From NCBI GenBank assembly GCA_911728435.2, contig OU452199.1, positions 22,888,860-22,952,859 on the forward strand: a DNA stretch of 64,000 nucleotides. Reading direction: 5' to 3'. The notes beneath the pieces were generated by a model. That model was given only the letters and a program-made list of their open reading frames with translations, had not been told where the DNA came from and made no database searches. This document shows, in pieces, positions 43,700-55,578 of this stretch (position 1 is the first letter of the stretch; each line of letters opens with the position of its first letter). Origin of the DNA: Apoderus coryli (Eukaryota > Arthropoda > Insecta > Coleoptera > Attelabidae). Made by a program: the position numbers and the translations under genes.

Positions 43700-43855
43700 G
43701 CCTAAGTGAATTCATTACCTGTTGTGTTTTTGTTATGTTACGTGTTTGCTTTTGGTCTAGTTTGTTTATTTTAAATATATTGTTTATGACGAATCTATGT
43801 ACAACAAATATTGTTTATCATAAGAGTAATAAAGATTATTATTATTTGAATATGC
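43700..43855 (+). repeat. LINE 3' end with (ATT)n tail
   Basis: AGTAATAAAG followed by (ATT)n at 43828-43851, preceded by an AT-rich 3' UTR-like stretch. It belongs to a plus-strand LINE whose body is missing. Confidence 0.5.
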
Positions 43856-44029
43856 TTCGGTTTTCATGAATTATTATTATTAAGTCCGAGAGATAGCGTT
43901 AAAATTCATTTGTATACTCCATTCTTGCAAAAAAATCTCAACTGTGAACACATTACATATTACCTCATTCTTAAAAATGTAGCAACTAATATTATTTAAG
44001 AATTTGTTGTAAAATAATGTTGAGATTAC

Positions 44030-44162
44030 CTTCTCTTCTAATCCGAGCAGTATCAACAGCTAAAATATCAGATAGTGGTAATTCCTTATAGTATTTTGTA
44101 CTTGTTTCTGATTGAAATAACACAATTGATTTTGCATCAAGTCGCCAAAAGTGCCTTTTGAC
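44030..44162 (-). CDS. PKD: PKD exon: PH domain core
   Basis: 133 nt encoding VKRHFWRLDAKSIVLFQSET and then YYKELPLSDILAVDTARIRR. This is the middle of the PH domain, which in PKD holds the kinase in an autoinhibited state and contributes to localisation. Acceptor GTTTTAG, donor GTAATC; starts in phase 0 and ends in phase 1. Confidence 0.93.
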
Positions 44163-44653
44163 CTAAAACATTAAAAAAAAAAACATGTTTTCTTAGATGG
44201 AAAGTATACTTTTAATAGATAAGAAAATATCCATGAGGTATAAGTTTTGATGTATTACAGTGTTTTTCGGGAAGTATTTCCAGACATCTAAATATGCCGA
44301 CAGAAATTAATATATTTTTGTTCTTTTTGTTTGTATTTATAGAAATTTAAAACTTGTTAATAATTCATTGCAGAATTACAGAACAATAAGAAGAGTTATT
44401 ATATATAAAAACAAAATAATAATAACAAGAGTGCTGTCAAAGTAAGTGGGAAATCTATATAATAGACCTTTTTAATATGGAAGTAACGTATGTTATAAAT
44501 ATCTTATAATAATTGTTAAACTAATATTGTGATGTGTTACATACACATTTTGTATACATATTAAAAAATATTTTTTATCAAAAAAACCTTATTCAATATG
44601 TTTTTGTTTTAGTACACTAAAGAAATATTTCCGGTGTAACGAAGTTACTTTTG

Positions 44654-44730
44654 TTTTCCGTTTTAAACCTACAATGTCACTCTTATTTTCCGTTTTAGTT
44701 CCACAGGGATAATTCTATTTTCCGTTTTAG
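44654..44730. repeat. Three spaced copies of TTTTCCGTTTTA
   Basis: The 12-mer occurs at about 44654, 44685 and 44718, spaced 31-33 bp apart, just before the sequence turns GC-rich. It could be a promoter-like array of the adjoining element; a TATAAAT follows at about 44840. Confidence 0.6.
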
Positions 44731-44883
44731 ATTTTCCTTTTTAATTTAACTGACGTAATTCCGTCTACCCTATGCTACGTGCGACGTACTGCGCGCGCCA
44801 CAGAGGTAGGAGAACCGAGAACTGACTAGTGGGGACCGCTCTGGCGGGTATAAATGAGCCGTAAGCACACAAACAGGCAGCAG

Positions 44884-45475
44884 CAGACAGGATGAGTGAG
44901 TGGTGCTTGACTTGGCGTATTAAAATAAACGCTGAGAAGAGTACTGCTATGTTATTCGTGGAAAAAGACGAAAGGAACCATGGGGACTTGTACAAATCGA
45001 TGGAGAAGACGTCGAATGGCGGGACACGGCAAAGTACCTTGGTGTTACTCTGAACGGGGGCCTCACATTCCAGGATCACACCAGCATTGCAGCCTGAAAG
45101 GCGGCTATCACCGCGCTGCTCCCGCTGATCAACAAGAAAAGTTGCTCCTCATCAAGGCTGTTGTACGACCGATGATGTCGTACGCGTCAGCAGCATGGGG
45201 ACAAACATTGAGGACATACCGGAGGAAACTGGAAGCAAAGGAAAACAAGGCTATCAGAATAGCACTAGACGCACAATGGTTCGTGAGGAACGACCGAATC
45301 CGTAGGGATTTAGGTCTCAACTCCTTGACAGAACATCTCGCATAGCGAGCAATATCGGTCTTTGAAAGGGCAGAACGACATCAGAATTCACTTCTGCGAG
45401 CAGCGGTGGACTACGACCCCGAGGAACAAGCAAGGAGGTTCAAGAGGCCAAGATGCCAACTATGACCCTAGGCTC
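44884..45475 (+). pseudogene. Jockey-type LINE RT C-terminal fragment, GC-rich
   Basis: Frames give MSEWCLTWRIKINAEKSTAM, VEWRDTAKYLGVTLNGGLTF, LLLIKAVVRPMMSYASAAWG, LRTYRRKLEAKENKAIRI, then DAQWFVRNDRIRRDLGLNSL and FERAERHQNSLLRAAVDYDP. This is the thumb and post-thumb region of a Jockey-clade RT. Base composition is clearly GC-richer than the host introns. Frameshifts are present. Confidence 0.8.
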
Positions 45476-45867
45476 TATAGGGCGAAGACAACGTCGAAAA
45501 AAATAGACACAGTCCACGCGGAAGAAACGTCAGAAGTTCCAAACTACTAGCAGACATTACAGCAGCAGACGAGACGAGAAAGAATAGATAGGCCTACAGG
45601 ACGTAGTCCTAGACTTCTGAACTGAAAGGAGAGCGCCTGGAGGAATAGGAGTCTTCCCTGCTATAATCTGAGATCAGTTAGTTTTAGTGGGTATTAGCTG
45701 CGACACCTAAATGCATTTCCTCTATAAAAAAAACAAACATGCAGAAGTCGGCCAGCAGTAGTGGTGGTGAACCAGTGAGTAGACTGACTAGTGTAGGGGT
45801 GAGTGTGTATAAACGTGGTGAGTGGAAACGAGTAAGTGAGAGTGCCGTTAAAAAGTGTCGGGGGGGT

Positions 45868-46205
45868 CGCTTGTGTCTGCCAAAGCTACGGTGACATTCA
45901 TAAGAGCCTACTTGCGGCGTCCTACGTCAGACATCACAACTATTGTGCGGCGTTGCCCTGTTCAGTCGGTTTGGACTCTACCCGTGGCTTATGTGGATCT
46001 GCCTACACTACGGCGGCGGATTCACGTGACTTTCTGGCGTATCCACCCTACCCTGAGCAGGACTAGTTCGGGGCGCTGCGCGTCGGCTGTTCGGACGGAT
46101 TGGACCCTAGCCGTGGTTTGTTTGGTATGCCTATGCTACGGCAGCGGAATCAAACAGCTTTCTGGCGTGTCCTACTTTCCCTGAACAGCTGATTCGAGGC
46201 CCGCG
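45868..46205. repeat. GC-rich tandem array, three diverged ~120-bp units
   Basis: Each unit has TCTGCC or ATGCCT + CTACGG near its start, CTTGCGGCGT/CTTTCTGGCGT in the middle and CTGTTC-GNCGG near its end. Units start near 45873, 45987 and 46105. GC content is far above the surroundings. The following 46210-46440 resembles the end of an LTR or LINE 5' region, but I cannot assign it. Confidence 0.65.
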
Positions 46206-46439
46206 AGGCCGTAAACTGGTGGTACTCTCCGAGGTAACCCGTTCTTAGTTTCAAGAATACCGTAACCTCGCCACGTGAGGAAACACACTCGGTAATATCC
46301 TAACAAACAGTCCCGCGTATTCCGCTATCCTGACAAATTTCCGTTATTTATTGTTATTTAAAGAGTTCTTGCGTTTAAGTTTAACTGTTATTTATATATT
46401 TATGTTTATTGTAAATAAATTATTAAGTTTTGTAAACTG

Positions 46440-46945
46440 TCTTTGTGATCACGACTATGCCTTTTAGGTCCTCTTTTAGTCGGATTAAAGACCCGACCCC
46501 TGGAATTACTATCTCCACTTTAGTTACCCGGTGTCCGTGGAGCATACCACGTAAAAAATCTGGTTTAAGAAAAATATGCAGTTCTTTACAATCTACAGTA
46601 TACATGGTATGCATAATTAACCTATGTTGTTTCGTTTAGCAAAAATGATTTTTTAGCTCTCCAACCCTTCAATTTTTTTATCCCATGGCTACCAAAAACA
46701 ATATAAGGAGCGAGTATTTGTGGAACATGATTTTTCTAAAAAAATTATCTCAAGAACATGGACGCACATACACTTTTCCAAAAACATGATGTATCAGGGG
46801 ACCTTTAAAAATGATGAACTGGTATTTTAATACAAAAGAACATTTATATATAATAAATAATTAGTTCAACTGTAACTAAAACTATAAAATAAAAATTTTG
46901 GAATGAAAATTAAAATGGTACTAGTTAAAATTAAACAAAACTCCT
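46440..46945. other. Intron sequence, nothing recognised
   Basis: No supportable feature. Confidence 0.4.
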
Positions 46946-46949
46946 ATCT

Positions 46950-47140
46950 GAACTCTAATTATTAAAGGATTACAATTGGTAATAAAAACCGCTGCTTTAA
47001 TGAGAAGTTAGATTTATTCAAATTTAATTTACGATTTTTATACAACTTTATATAACAAATTTAGAATTTTATTCTCATTAACGCAGTGGCTTTTATTAAT
47101 AAATCGAAAATGTTACTTTAATAATTAGAATTTCGATAGG
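46950..47140. repeat. About 190-bp fold-back MITE
   Basis: AAAACCGCTGCTTTAATGAG on the left matches the reverse complement AAAAGCCACTGCGTTAATGA on the right, and pairing extends outward (TCTAATTATTAAAG on both). It lies 200 bp from the PKD exon at 47338. Confidence 0.8.
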
Positions 47141-47337
47141 TAATTTATTTCATATAAGTAGGGGCAAATTGTCCAAACATGCGAAGATATGTAAATGAAC
47201 GCACATTATAATCATTTATTTAAATTTAAAATAAGAACAGAATACTTTTCTCCGTTTACTAATTAGATAATATTAAATTTATAATTGACTATAATTAGAA
47301 GTGGAATTTAAATCTACTGAATTAAAAATAATATTAC

Positions 47338-47473
47338 CGTTTTATCCTTATTTGTACAGTGTACAAGCCATCCTTCTTTTATGACCTTTGATCCTCTCCG
47401 TTTCGTATGTTTAACAGACTGTACGATTCGTTGCAAAGGAATGTTTGTACTGGGGGAAGATATTGAATTACAG
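47338..47473 (-). CDS. PKD: PKD exon: linker end and start of PH domain
   Basis: 136 nt containing [19 protein letters not shown] followed by [16 protein letters not shown]. The first segment matches the conserved strip before the PKD PH domain; the second is the first PH beta strand. Acceptor is TTTTTTTAG and donor GTAATA. It joins in phase to the exon at 44030-44162, which continues the PH domain. Confidence 0.92.
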
Positions 47474-47759
47474 CTAAAAAAATACAAAAAATAAAAACAT
47501 TTTATTTTAATTATAGTATAATAAAACTTATTATATAATTCTACTCGTTTGTTCTTCGAACTGTGATGTACAAAATGTTGGGTATTTCAACAATTATATT
47601 AAAAAATTAAAATTAATATGGCATAATGGTAGAAAACTAAAATTAAATAGTATACATATTGTAATAAATGAAATTTCAAAAAAATATATTTTTTTAGAAA
47701 ATCAAATTTACAAGTTTTGTTTGGTTGGTGGTTCGAGTTTCACTGTCGTCGGGTGCAGA

Positions 47760-48487
47760 TGCTCGTCGAATTGTAATCAACAAAAAAAGATTGAAGAACA
47801 AAGATATGCATATAAATTTCGATTTACTTTACCCAATGCACTGATGTATCTATTGGGCAATTTTAACCTCCCTGGGGGTGTCTGACTCGATGATCAATAC
47901 AGCTCCTCACTGCTCCCTGACGAGCCCGCTTATCCGCGTGATGCTAAGATGTTGACACCGGTAACTGTTATGTGTAATGTTCATAATTTGTTTCAGTTGA
48001 ATCGAATACATGGCCGTAATGGCCGTTCGCTTGACTTGCTCACCCATGATATTAAGACCACTGTGGTTGAGGTGGAGAATGTTATCATCCGCCAAGATGC
48101 TTATCACCCGCCTTTGTCCTTTGATATCGCGACGGGCGTTCGCATGTACGCCCATTATCCTCAATCAGAAAGATTTTATCATGATTTTCAGAACACCGAC
48201 TTAAATATTTTGAACGACTATCTAGGTTACATTAACTGGAAACTGATATTTGAGGGGTTCCCTGTGAATGATATGGTTGAGCAATGTTATCAAGTTATTT
48301 ATGACGCTTTCGAGACATTTGTACTTAAAAAGAAATTTTCTACTAAGCTATTTCCGCGTTGGTATTCATATTGAAGTCACTCATCTTCGCAAAAAAGCAT
48401 GCCAATACGCGATACAAATATACGTGCTCGCGTGTGGATTACGCGGAGTTCAGTCAACTTAGACTCGAGTGCAGGCGGTTGTCGAGG
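47760..48487 (+). pseudogene. LINE A: endonuclease and linker (Jockey-like)
   Basis: Frames give LLGNFNLPGGV, LNRIHGRNGRSLDLLTHDIK and DAYHPPLSFDIATGV, the C-terminal half of the endonuclease. The linker follows: CYQVIYDAFETFVLKKKFST, FPRWYS, EVTHLRKKA and RVDYAEFSQLRLECRRLSR. Similarity to this family stops at RRLSR, where LINE B begins. The rest of A resumes at about 51791. Confidence 0.8.
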
Positions 48488-49440
48488 AAGGAAGAAGGAG
48501 AGAGAGAAATCCAAACATCACCATCAAGCCCTGTGGCGATCGGGGAGTCGCGACGGGAGCAGGATTGTGTGATCTGGAAACTCCTAGTGACAAACCAGCA
48601 CGTAGGCGGTGAGTGTGTAATGTCCGTTCAGCTTCAGGATTTGAGACTGTGGAGCTGCTCGTGTCCTGCACTTGTGACTGAAACCAGGAATGGCTCTCCT
48701 CTTCTAAGGGATTTCACGTCAATTGGTTCTCGGTGGAAGGAACATTTTCAGAAACTACTAAACAGGGACACGAATGACGACAATGGAACACTCGATCGGT
48801 TGCCACATAGGTCAACCCAACAACACTTGGGAGATGTACCTTCTCCGCAAGAAGTTGATAAAGCTATTTTTAAAGAAGGATGACTTGTGATATTGGAACA
48901 TTTTCATGTTCTAATAACCACAATATGGAACACCGAAACCGTGCATGCTGAAATGCGAGATGCTTCAATTGTCATTATATTTAAGAAAGGGGGTAGATCC
49001 GTCTCTCTCTCCTCTCCATCGCCGGAAAGGTTCTTGACAGAAATTTCTCCAATCGTCTTTTCCCACTCTCGGAAGGGTGCCTACCGGAAACACTATGTTT
49101 TAGACCCAACAGGGGTATAGCTGACATGAATTTGGTGCCAGGCAAATACAGGAAAAGTCACGGTAACAAAATTGTCCTCTATACATGGGTTTTGTAGACC
49201 TTGTCAAGGCGTTCGACTCGGTTAACCGTGAGGCTCTGTGGAAGATATTGAAGCTCAACGGATGTCCTCAGAAATTCATCCAAATTCTTCAACTCCTTCA
49301 CGATAATATGAAAGCAGCAGTTCTCAACAGCACCGTACCGGGAGAGCCCTTTCCAATAACAACTGGCGTAAAACAGGGTTGTTTGATTGCACCGACCTTG
49401 TTTTCGATGTTTGTGGGAACGGTCATCCAACTTAAGGCAG
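48488..49440 (+). pseudogene. LINE B: linker and RT N-terminal half
   Basis: Frames give GSRWKEHFQKLLNRDTNDDN, LGDVPSPQEVDKAIFK, MRDASIVIIFKKGG, MGFVDLVKAFDSVNREALWK (first catalytic Asp) and PFPITTGVKQGCLIAPTLFS. A different LINE lineage from A. The frame is cut at about 49440 by a 5'-truncated copy of LINE A and continues at 50700. Confidence 0.85.
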
Positions 49441-50662
49441 TAATCTGGCCCCTTTGATTTTCTCAATATATGTTAACGATATTGGGGAGACTTTGTCTAG
49501 TCACTTTCTATTATTCGCGGATGATTTCAAATTGTTTCGCCCAATCCAGTGTGAGTCCGACTGCCAGGAGTTACAGAAGGATTTAGAAACGGTTGGGAAC
49601 TGGTGTACTGTAAACAGACTACCACTAAACATTAACAAATGCAAACTTATGAGTTTCAGTAAAAGGCAGGTGTCAACTCGGTACAATTATACTCTGAATG
49701 GGTCGGTGCTGGAACTGCACAATGTCGCCGGGGACCTTGGGATTCTCGTTGACAGCGATCTGACTTTTAACCGGCATATTTTGGAAGTAACTCAGAGTGC
49801 AATTCGCACTTTGGGATTCATTTTTAGAAATACATCTGAATTTCAGAACGTCAAATGTCTTAAGTCTCTGTATACAGCACTGGTAAGATCCAAATTAGAG
49901 TATGCTTCAATTTTATGGGCACCAATTTATCGGGTGCATGTAGGGAGAATCGAGAGGGTACAGAGAAAATTTTTAAAATATTTATTCTCAAAGGTTAATG
50001 GTCACTTCCCTGTGAGGGGTTTTGATCACAGTGTACTTCTCCGGACCTTCGACCTACAATCGCTCCTCACTCGCAGAGTTTGCGCGGGTCAGATGTTTGT
50101 TTTCAAGTTGCTGAATGCATTAGTTGATTGTCCTCAGCTTCTGGCGGCAATAAATATTCGAGTCCCGCAATATAATTCTCGCAATAGTCACTTATTCGAG
50201 GTTCCATTTCATCGAACCAACTATGAAGGAAGGGCGCCTGTCGACGGAGCATGCCGATGGACCAACTTCTATGAGATACATAGAGAATTGAATTTTTTTG
50301 ATGAAGATATTAATAATTTTAGGAACGGGTTGCGGACTTTCATGGATCGAGTTGTTGATCACTGATAGCCCTGTTTTGCTTTTCTGTTAAAAGCCTGTTT
50401 TAAGCCTGTGTTATGTATGTGTACTAAATTGTCAAATTGGGGGTTGCTTGCATTTATCGAATTTTGTTTATATGCACCATGTATATAAAGTACTTTGGTA
50501 TACCTACTATTAGATGTTATAATAAGTATATATAGTTTATATTTAATTTTGAATATATATAATATAGTCCATTTATTTTTTATTATGAAAATTTATAGTT
50601 AAGTTGAATTATGCTTAAGATATTGTCTTGTTATTGGGCGAAAGCCTGTTAGGCAATAAAGA

Positions 50663-50694
<32 letters not shown>

Positions 50695-50695
50695 G
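49441..50695 (+). mobile_element. LINE A': 5'-truncated copy inserted in LINE B
   Basis: It begins in the RT with GSNLAPLIFSIYVNDI, then LLFADDFKLFRP (ADD active site) and an uninterrupted frame to the stop at 50366: VGNWCTVNRLPLNINKCKLM, LEYASILWAPIYRVHVGRIE, RVQRKFLKYLFSKV and a C-terminus RNGLRTFMDRVVDH. The 3' UTR of about 330 bp ends in GCCTGTTAGGC, AATAAAG and (ATT)n to 50693. The long intact frame suggests a recent insertion. Confidence 0.9.
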
Positions 50696-50699
50696 AATG

Positions 50700-51790
50700 A
50701 ACTGCCTACAGATTTGATGGCGGCGGACTCTTCAACCTTCGTAGATTGCAAGCTGGGACGAAGATCGTATCATTGTCAGTCATTGAGCTTCAATACCCGG
50801 ATGACAATGTTGTCCTAGCTGATAGAGAAGAGAATCTTCAATATATACTAAATGCATTTCACATTTAACAGCGCATACAAGAGTATCGGACTTAAACTGA
50901 ATATAAAGAAAACACAGATTCTCTACCAGCCTGCACCAAACACTATGGCTGTCCCACCACATATTCGAGTTAACGGAGACAGACTTGAGAACATCGAAGG
51001 TTCTCTTACCTCGGCAGCATTCTCGCGGCGAACGCAAATATCGATGATGAAATCCAGCATCGTATAAAATGGGCAAGGGCATCTTTTGGCCGTGTGAGGA
51101 CGAGAGTCTTCGATAATCATAACATCGACGTTCAAACTAAGTTGCGACTGTATAATGCTATTGTAGTTCCTACCCTTACATATAGCTCTGAGTCTTGGAC
51201 CACTTATCGGAGGCATTTAAAAACCCTAGAGAAGTACCATCAACGATGTCTTAGAAGAATTCTTGGAATTCAATGGCAGGACCGACGAACAAACATCAGC
51301 GTTCTGGAGGAAGCTGAAGCAACTAGCATTGTCAGGTACCAGCTGCGATGGACTGGCCACGAAATCCGTATGCCAACGGAACGCCTTCAAAAAAGAATCC
51401 TTTATTCACAGTTTAAGGTCGGCTCACGAAATCAGGGAGGGCAGCAAGAGGCACAATGAATGAAGAGGCAACATGAAGAAATTAGATGTGAAGAACAACT
51501 GGGAGCAGATTGCGAACAACAGACCGAGATGAAGGCGTACCATTTACGAGGGCCATTAAGTTTTTGAAGAGCAGCGTCGATGACATGATGATGCAAAGAG
51601 ACAGCATTGAAAGGAGAGAGAACGCATCGATGGAGCAGCGCACCTACAACACCCGGTGAATGGTGGTGATTGGGTATGCCAATTTTGTGACAGGATTTGC
51701 GGCTCGAGGATCGGTTTGTTTAGCCATCTTAACTCACAACAGAAATCCCTCAGTTGGAGTAATTCATACTTGTTAGCGATGATGATGTGT
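50700..51790 (+). pseudogene. LINE B: RT C-terminal half with C2H2-like finger
   Basis: It resumes with GGGLFNLRRLQAGTKI, LQYPDDNVVLAD (the YADD block, here YPDD), GLKLNIKKTQILYQPAP, IQHRIKWARASFGRVRTRVF, LTYSSESWTTYRRHLKTLEK, YHQRCLRRILGIQWQDRRTN and ends with WVCQFCDRICGSRIGLFSHL, a C2H2-like finger. It finishes near a short GATGATGATG tail at about 51780. Confidence 0.85.
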
Positions 51791-52430
51791 CATATAATCA
51801 CTCTATCGAGCAGGGGTTTCCTGCGAACATCGCCTACAAAAGTAGGTTTGTGAATTCGACAGACTTTAGCAGTGTGAACACAATTAAATTGTTATATACA
51901 TCGCTTGTCAGACCTCATTTCGAGTACGCATCTATGGTTTTCAGTCCCCTCTATTCCTGTCATGTGGCTCATATCGAGAGGATTCAGCACCGTTTCCTGA
52001 GATTTATATATTTTAAACTCCGTCGCCCCCACCTGTCTACAATTATGATGCAATAATGGAGGAGATGGGATTCCTAGGGCATGACATTTGGCCAATCAAT
52101 GTTCAAGCCTGGAACTAGACTTTTTCTCTCCGACTAATGAGTACCTGATGCGCCCCTCCCCAGGAGGCGGCTTTTCATAACAGATTTTCACAACTGCTTC
52201 GCGATCAGTATTGAACATTGGTTTGGGCTTCCGTAGCGTGTGTCTATAATGCTCGCTCTTCTCTCAGATTAACTTTACTAGTGTTGCTTGTGATTTTGTA
52301 ATGTTGTACTTGTAATTAGTAATCAAATAGTTTAATTAGATATCTAAGTGATTGTGATGCTTATTTTTTATTTCCGTATTGTAATAATGGACTGTGTCCG
52401 TGAATAATTAAATAAATCAATCTCTATTAA
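51791..52430 (+). pseudogene. LINE A: RT C-terminal remnant after LINE B
   Basis: VNSTDFSSVNTIKLLYTSLV, RPHFEYASMVFSPLYSCHVA and HIERIQHRFLRFIYFKL match the same part of LINE A' (LEYASILWAPIYRVHVGRIE...). The RT core between RRLSR at 48487 and this point is missing, so the B insertion came with a deletion or A was already shortened. 3' UTR-like sequence follows to about 52430. Confidence 0.75.
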
Positions 52431-52651
52431 TGAAAGAAGTTCGACATTTTGAGCATACTCGTCAAATTAAATGTGTCCGTTTGGTGGGCGGTTTTATTTA
52501 CAATAACATTCGTCACGTCAAATACCAATATTTTATCATTTTTTTATACAACTGTAAATTCATATCATGAGTGTAGAATATCTCGTAAAAAGAATTTATA
52601 TACATGTAAGGTAACAATGCATGCAGACAGGCTACAATTTCAATAATAATA

Positions 52652-52712
52652 AAAAAGTTCCATTGTTCAGATTTGAACTCGCAACCTTATAATTACGAAG
52701 ACTTACCAAATT
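52652..52712 (-). other. tRNA-like box B sequence next to a LINE tail
   Basis: On the minus strand, GGTTGCGAGTTCAAATCTGA resembles a pol III box B region and is followed by TTTTTT. The expected stems do not form, so it is not a tRNA gene; it may be a SINE or tRNA relic into which the neighbouring LINE inserted. Confidence 0.25.
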
Positions 52713-54700
52713 CAAATTCAAAAACATTTATTTAAGCTCAAGAAATCAGTAACATATCAAGCTATTTACAATATATACATATGTAAGAACGTACAAGTTA
52801 AAGATATAATATGTCGGATCATGATAATGATCTCAGGTATATCCTCTGACGACCCTGAGCGTGAGCATGATCTTCAGCCTCTTCATTTAGCCGTTGATAG
52901 TTTTATACTATATTTGGTAAGGGTTCGGCTCCTGAATAATATTTTCCGACTGTTAAGTGTGTTTCTCATGCGACAATGTGAAAGTATTATGCAATAGATG
53001 CGTTGGGTCTCGATAGGATATGCGGGAAAAATCGACTGGAAAACCCCGCTTCAATGCTAGAAGTGTTCGGCTGTATAGATATTTGCATTTGTATTTATTT
53101 TTGATTTAGAATTTTAAGTAGGCTGTTCATAAATAGGTAGGGTTTGATATAGCAATTTGTGTTTGAAGTTCATGTTATGTGTTTGTCTGTGTAGAGTGAT
53201 ATCCCGACTACTGATTTTGGGATTTGTACAGTGTAGAATTTCTGTGACTGTTCTTGTATATAGTCCGTCCAGTATTGTAGGAAGCACTTCTTGCACGTAC
53301 TCCTGAAGCACGGAGAGTTTCGTCATTTTATCGGTAATACCTTCTAGCATTGTGTCGAGCCTCTCCAGAGCTTTAATAGCGTTTTTGATGTTTATTTTCT
53401 TTGAAATGCTCTGGGAAACTCGATCCCAGATCAAGCAAGATATCCTGTTCCCTTACCGTAGTTTCGCTTTCTTTGTGACCAGCTATTGATGGCTCATCCG
53501 GCTGCAGTTGGCGGGTCTTCTGTGCGAGGTTCCGTTGCATTTTAAGACGATCAAACTATACGTTATTTTTCGGTGTTGGGGCGGGGGAATGATTTGTTGT
53601 TGGCCTCAAGATTGGGTTTCGTGTGGTATTATCTAGTGCTCCCAGTTTTTACTCAAGTATACCTCACAGCTTGTGGAGCTTGCCGGATGATCCCCGCCGT
53701 AGTTCGCGCACTTAGCTTTTTCTGAAAGTGGTTTTTTGCAATATTGAGTCAAATGATTCTCCGCACATATGAGGCATCTCGGGTTGCGATGGCAGTTAGT
53801 GGTGGCGTGACCCCATGCTTGACAACGTCGACATTGGATTATATGCCTTTCGTTTCGACGTCTTTCTCATGTTATTTTGGTATTCATTAGTATAGGGATG
53901 TTCTGCGTAAGATGTTTAAGCGTAACTTCCGCAGATGTTATTACTAGGTATAGCGGCCGCCTTGTAGTTTTCATCTTAAGTAGTTTTCGGATATCTATAT
54001 TTTCTCTTAATTCTTCAAGGAGTTCATGCAAGCTTATTTCGGCATCGAGACCACGCAAAACAAACGCATGCGATTTTCACTGTCCATGCAATAGGTATGG
54101 TGCACGATGTCGCCCATCTTTTGTAGGATTTCTTTATAGCGTTTGTATTCTGATTCGATTGATGTATATTATTGTTGTACCGCTCCCATACTTGATGTGG
54201 AAACCATTTTGACATGGTTGGCTACTTCTTGAACTTGCACTGTGTGTGACATTGCTACTCCTTTTAAGACGATAGCTGGTACTTTAGGTTTTTTATTTTT
54301 GATGAACGTTCTTTTAGGCGTCAGTGTTTCGTCATCACTATTTGATGTTCTTGGTCTTTTTAGCATTTTTCCTCGGCATTTTTGATTTCCTCGGTGCTGG
54401 ATAGGAATACCTCTGGTTCCAGTGTCTGATATCTGTTTTTTGTTGTGCAAATTTTGCGTCATTCTGCTGGTTCTTTTGGGTATTTCGTATTGAGATAGTG
54501 TGTTCAGTTGTGTGTTTTGCCATTCGTTCATATCTTGTTGCATGTTTGCCAGTACAGTATTATCCGCATCCTGTGTTGAGTTTTTAAATTCATTTGCTGC
54601 CAGGATTCTAATTTGTTCCATGACGGACATGGCGCTTTGGCTTTCCAACGAAGATGTTATCCAAGTATTATCTATGCATCATAAACATTTATAGTGTCTT
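52713..54700 (-). mobile_element. LINE derivative with ORF1 (gag-like) only
   Basis: The minus strand codes an N-terminal region (MEQIRILAANEFKN, PKVPAIVLKG) and the three Jockey-type zinc knuckles in broken frames (QCQRCQAWGHATTNCH, NPRCLICAENHLTQYC, CANYGG-like). A C-terminal helical region follows (INIKNAIKALERLDTMLEGI, DKMTKLSVLQEYVQEVL). About 390 nt later comes a tail AAATAAATG plus TTTGAA repeats at about 52713-52730. No endonuclease or RT lies between ORF1 and tail. Confidence 0.7.
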
Positions 54701-54879
54701 GGTTTTTTACCTGAATGGATTCGGGAAGGGACATTTCTGGACTATAGTTATTTTAATTAAAGTTTTTAATTCGTTACATATATCACAACCGTTATCTGTT
54801 CGGATTGGTTTGTTAGTTTTTGGTATTGCACCTTGATTGTTTATTTGATGTGAACTATCATTTTCGGTGTTTTCGACCA

Positions 54880-55270
54880 TCACGTATTCCCCTTACCCTA
54901 CTCGGTCCGGGCAAGCGAGAAAAACGATCCAGAATTTTATATTAATATTTATATAAATTAATCATACTCGTAGGAATAAATATGTCATTTCATGTTCGTT
55001 GCACAATATACTATTATCTTACGTACTATAATAGATAGGTATAACTGACAGGGGTCCAACCCAGTTTTAATGGTCTCTATTTACCTGCCAAATTGACAAA
55101 TAACAAAGTATGAAGTGAAGATATTTTTCAAAATATGGCAACTAATATTATGTGACAGACAAAGTTGTCTTTTTGATGAAAATTGTTTGAAAATAAGTCA
55201 TTTCAGAAATCACAAATATTTTTTTCACAAGCTGTTGAAGATGAACGTTTAAGTAAAACAATATCCTTAC
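54880..55270. other. Intron sequence, nothing recognised
   Basis: No supportable feature. Confidence 0.5.
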
Positions 55271-55412
55271 TTTGAGGTAAAAATATCGTTGTCTTCATCA
55301 TGAACAGGCCGATCTTGTGTCCCAAATTCGCCTTCAAATTGTTTATCCGTTTCATTTTCATCCTCTATTAATGTTGTACAAGTACTGGAATCATCAAAAC
55401 AGCCAGTTGCAA
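55271..55412 (-). CDS. PKD: PKD exon: acidic linker between C1b and PH
   Basis: 142 nt reading ATGCFDDSSTCTTLIEDENE and then more Asp/Glu-rich sequence. An acidic, poorly conserved linker between the C1 and PH domains is typical of PKD. The acceptor TTTTTAG and donor GTAAGG fit, and both junction phases match the neighbouring exons. Function follows from position rather than a sequence motif. Confidence 0.85.
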
Positions 55413-55578
55413 CTAAAAATAAAAATGCAAAGACTTTAAACCCCATTTCTTATGTTAATGGAATGCATTCAATGATTAAAAACTAAACTTTTAAAACATC
55501 CATGCAAGAACCTCATAACTCACAATGAGAGCCCCGCCTACTATTTTAATGTTAAGTGAATTAACTATAGTACAATAC

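Noticed and set aside
47907..48164. Open frames antisense to the LINE A endonuclease
   Set aside because: Shadows of the plus-strand endonuclease frame with no motif.
52652..52712. Possible tRNA gene on the minus strand
   Set aside because: Only a box-B-like segment and a T run are present; acceptor, anticodon and T stems do not pair.
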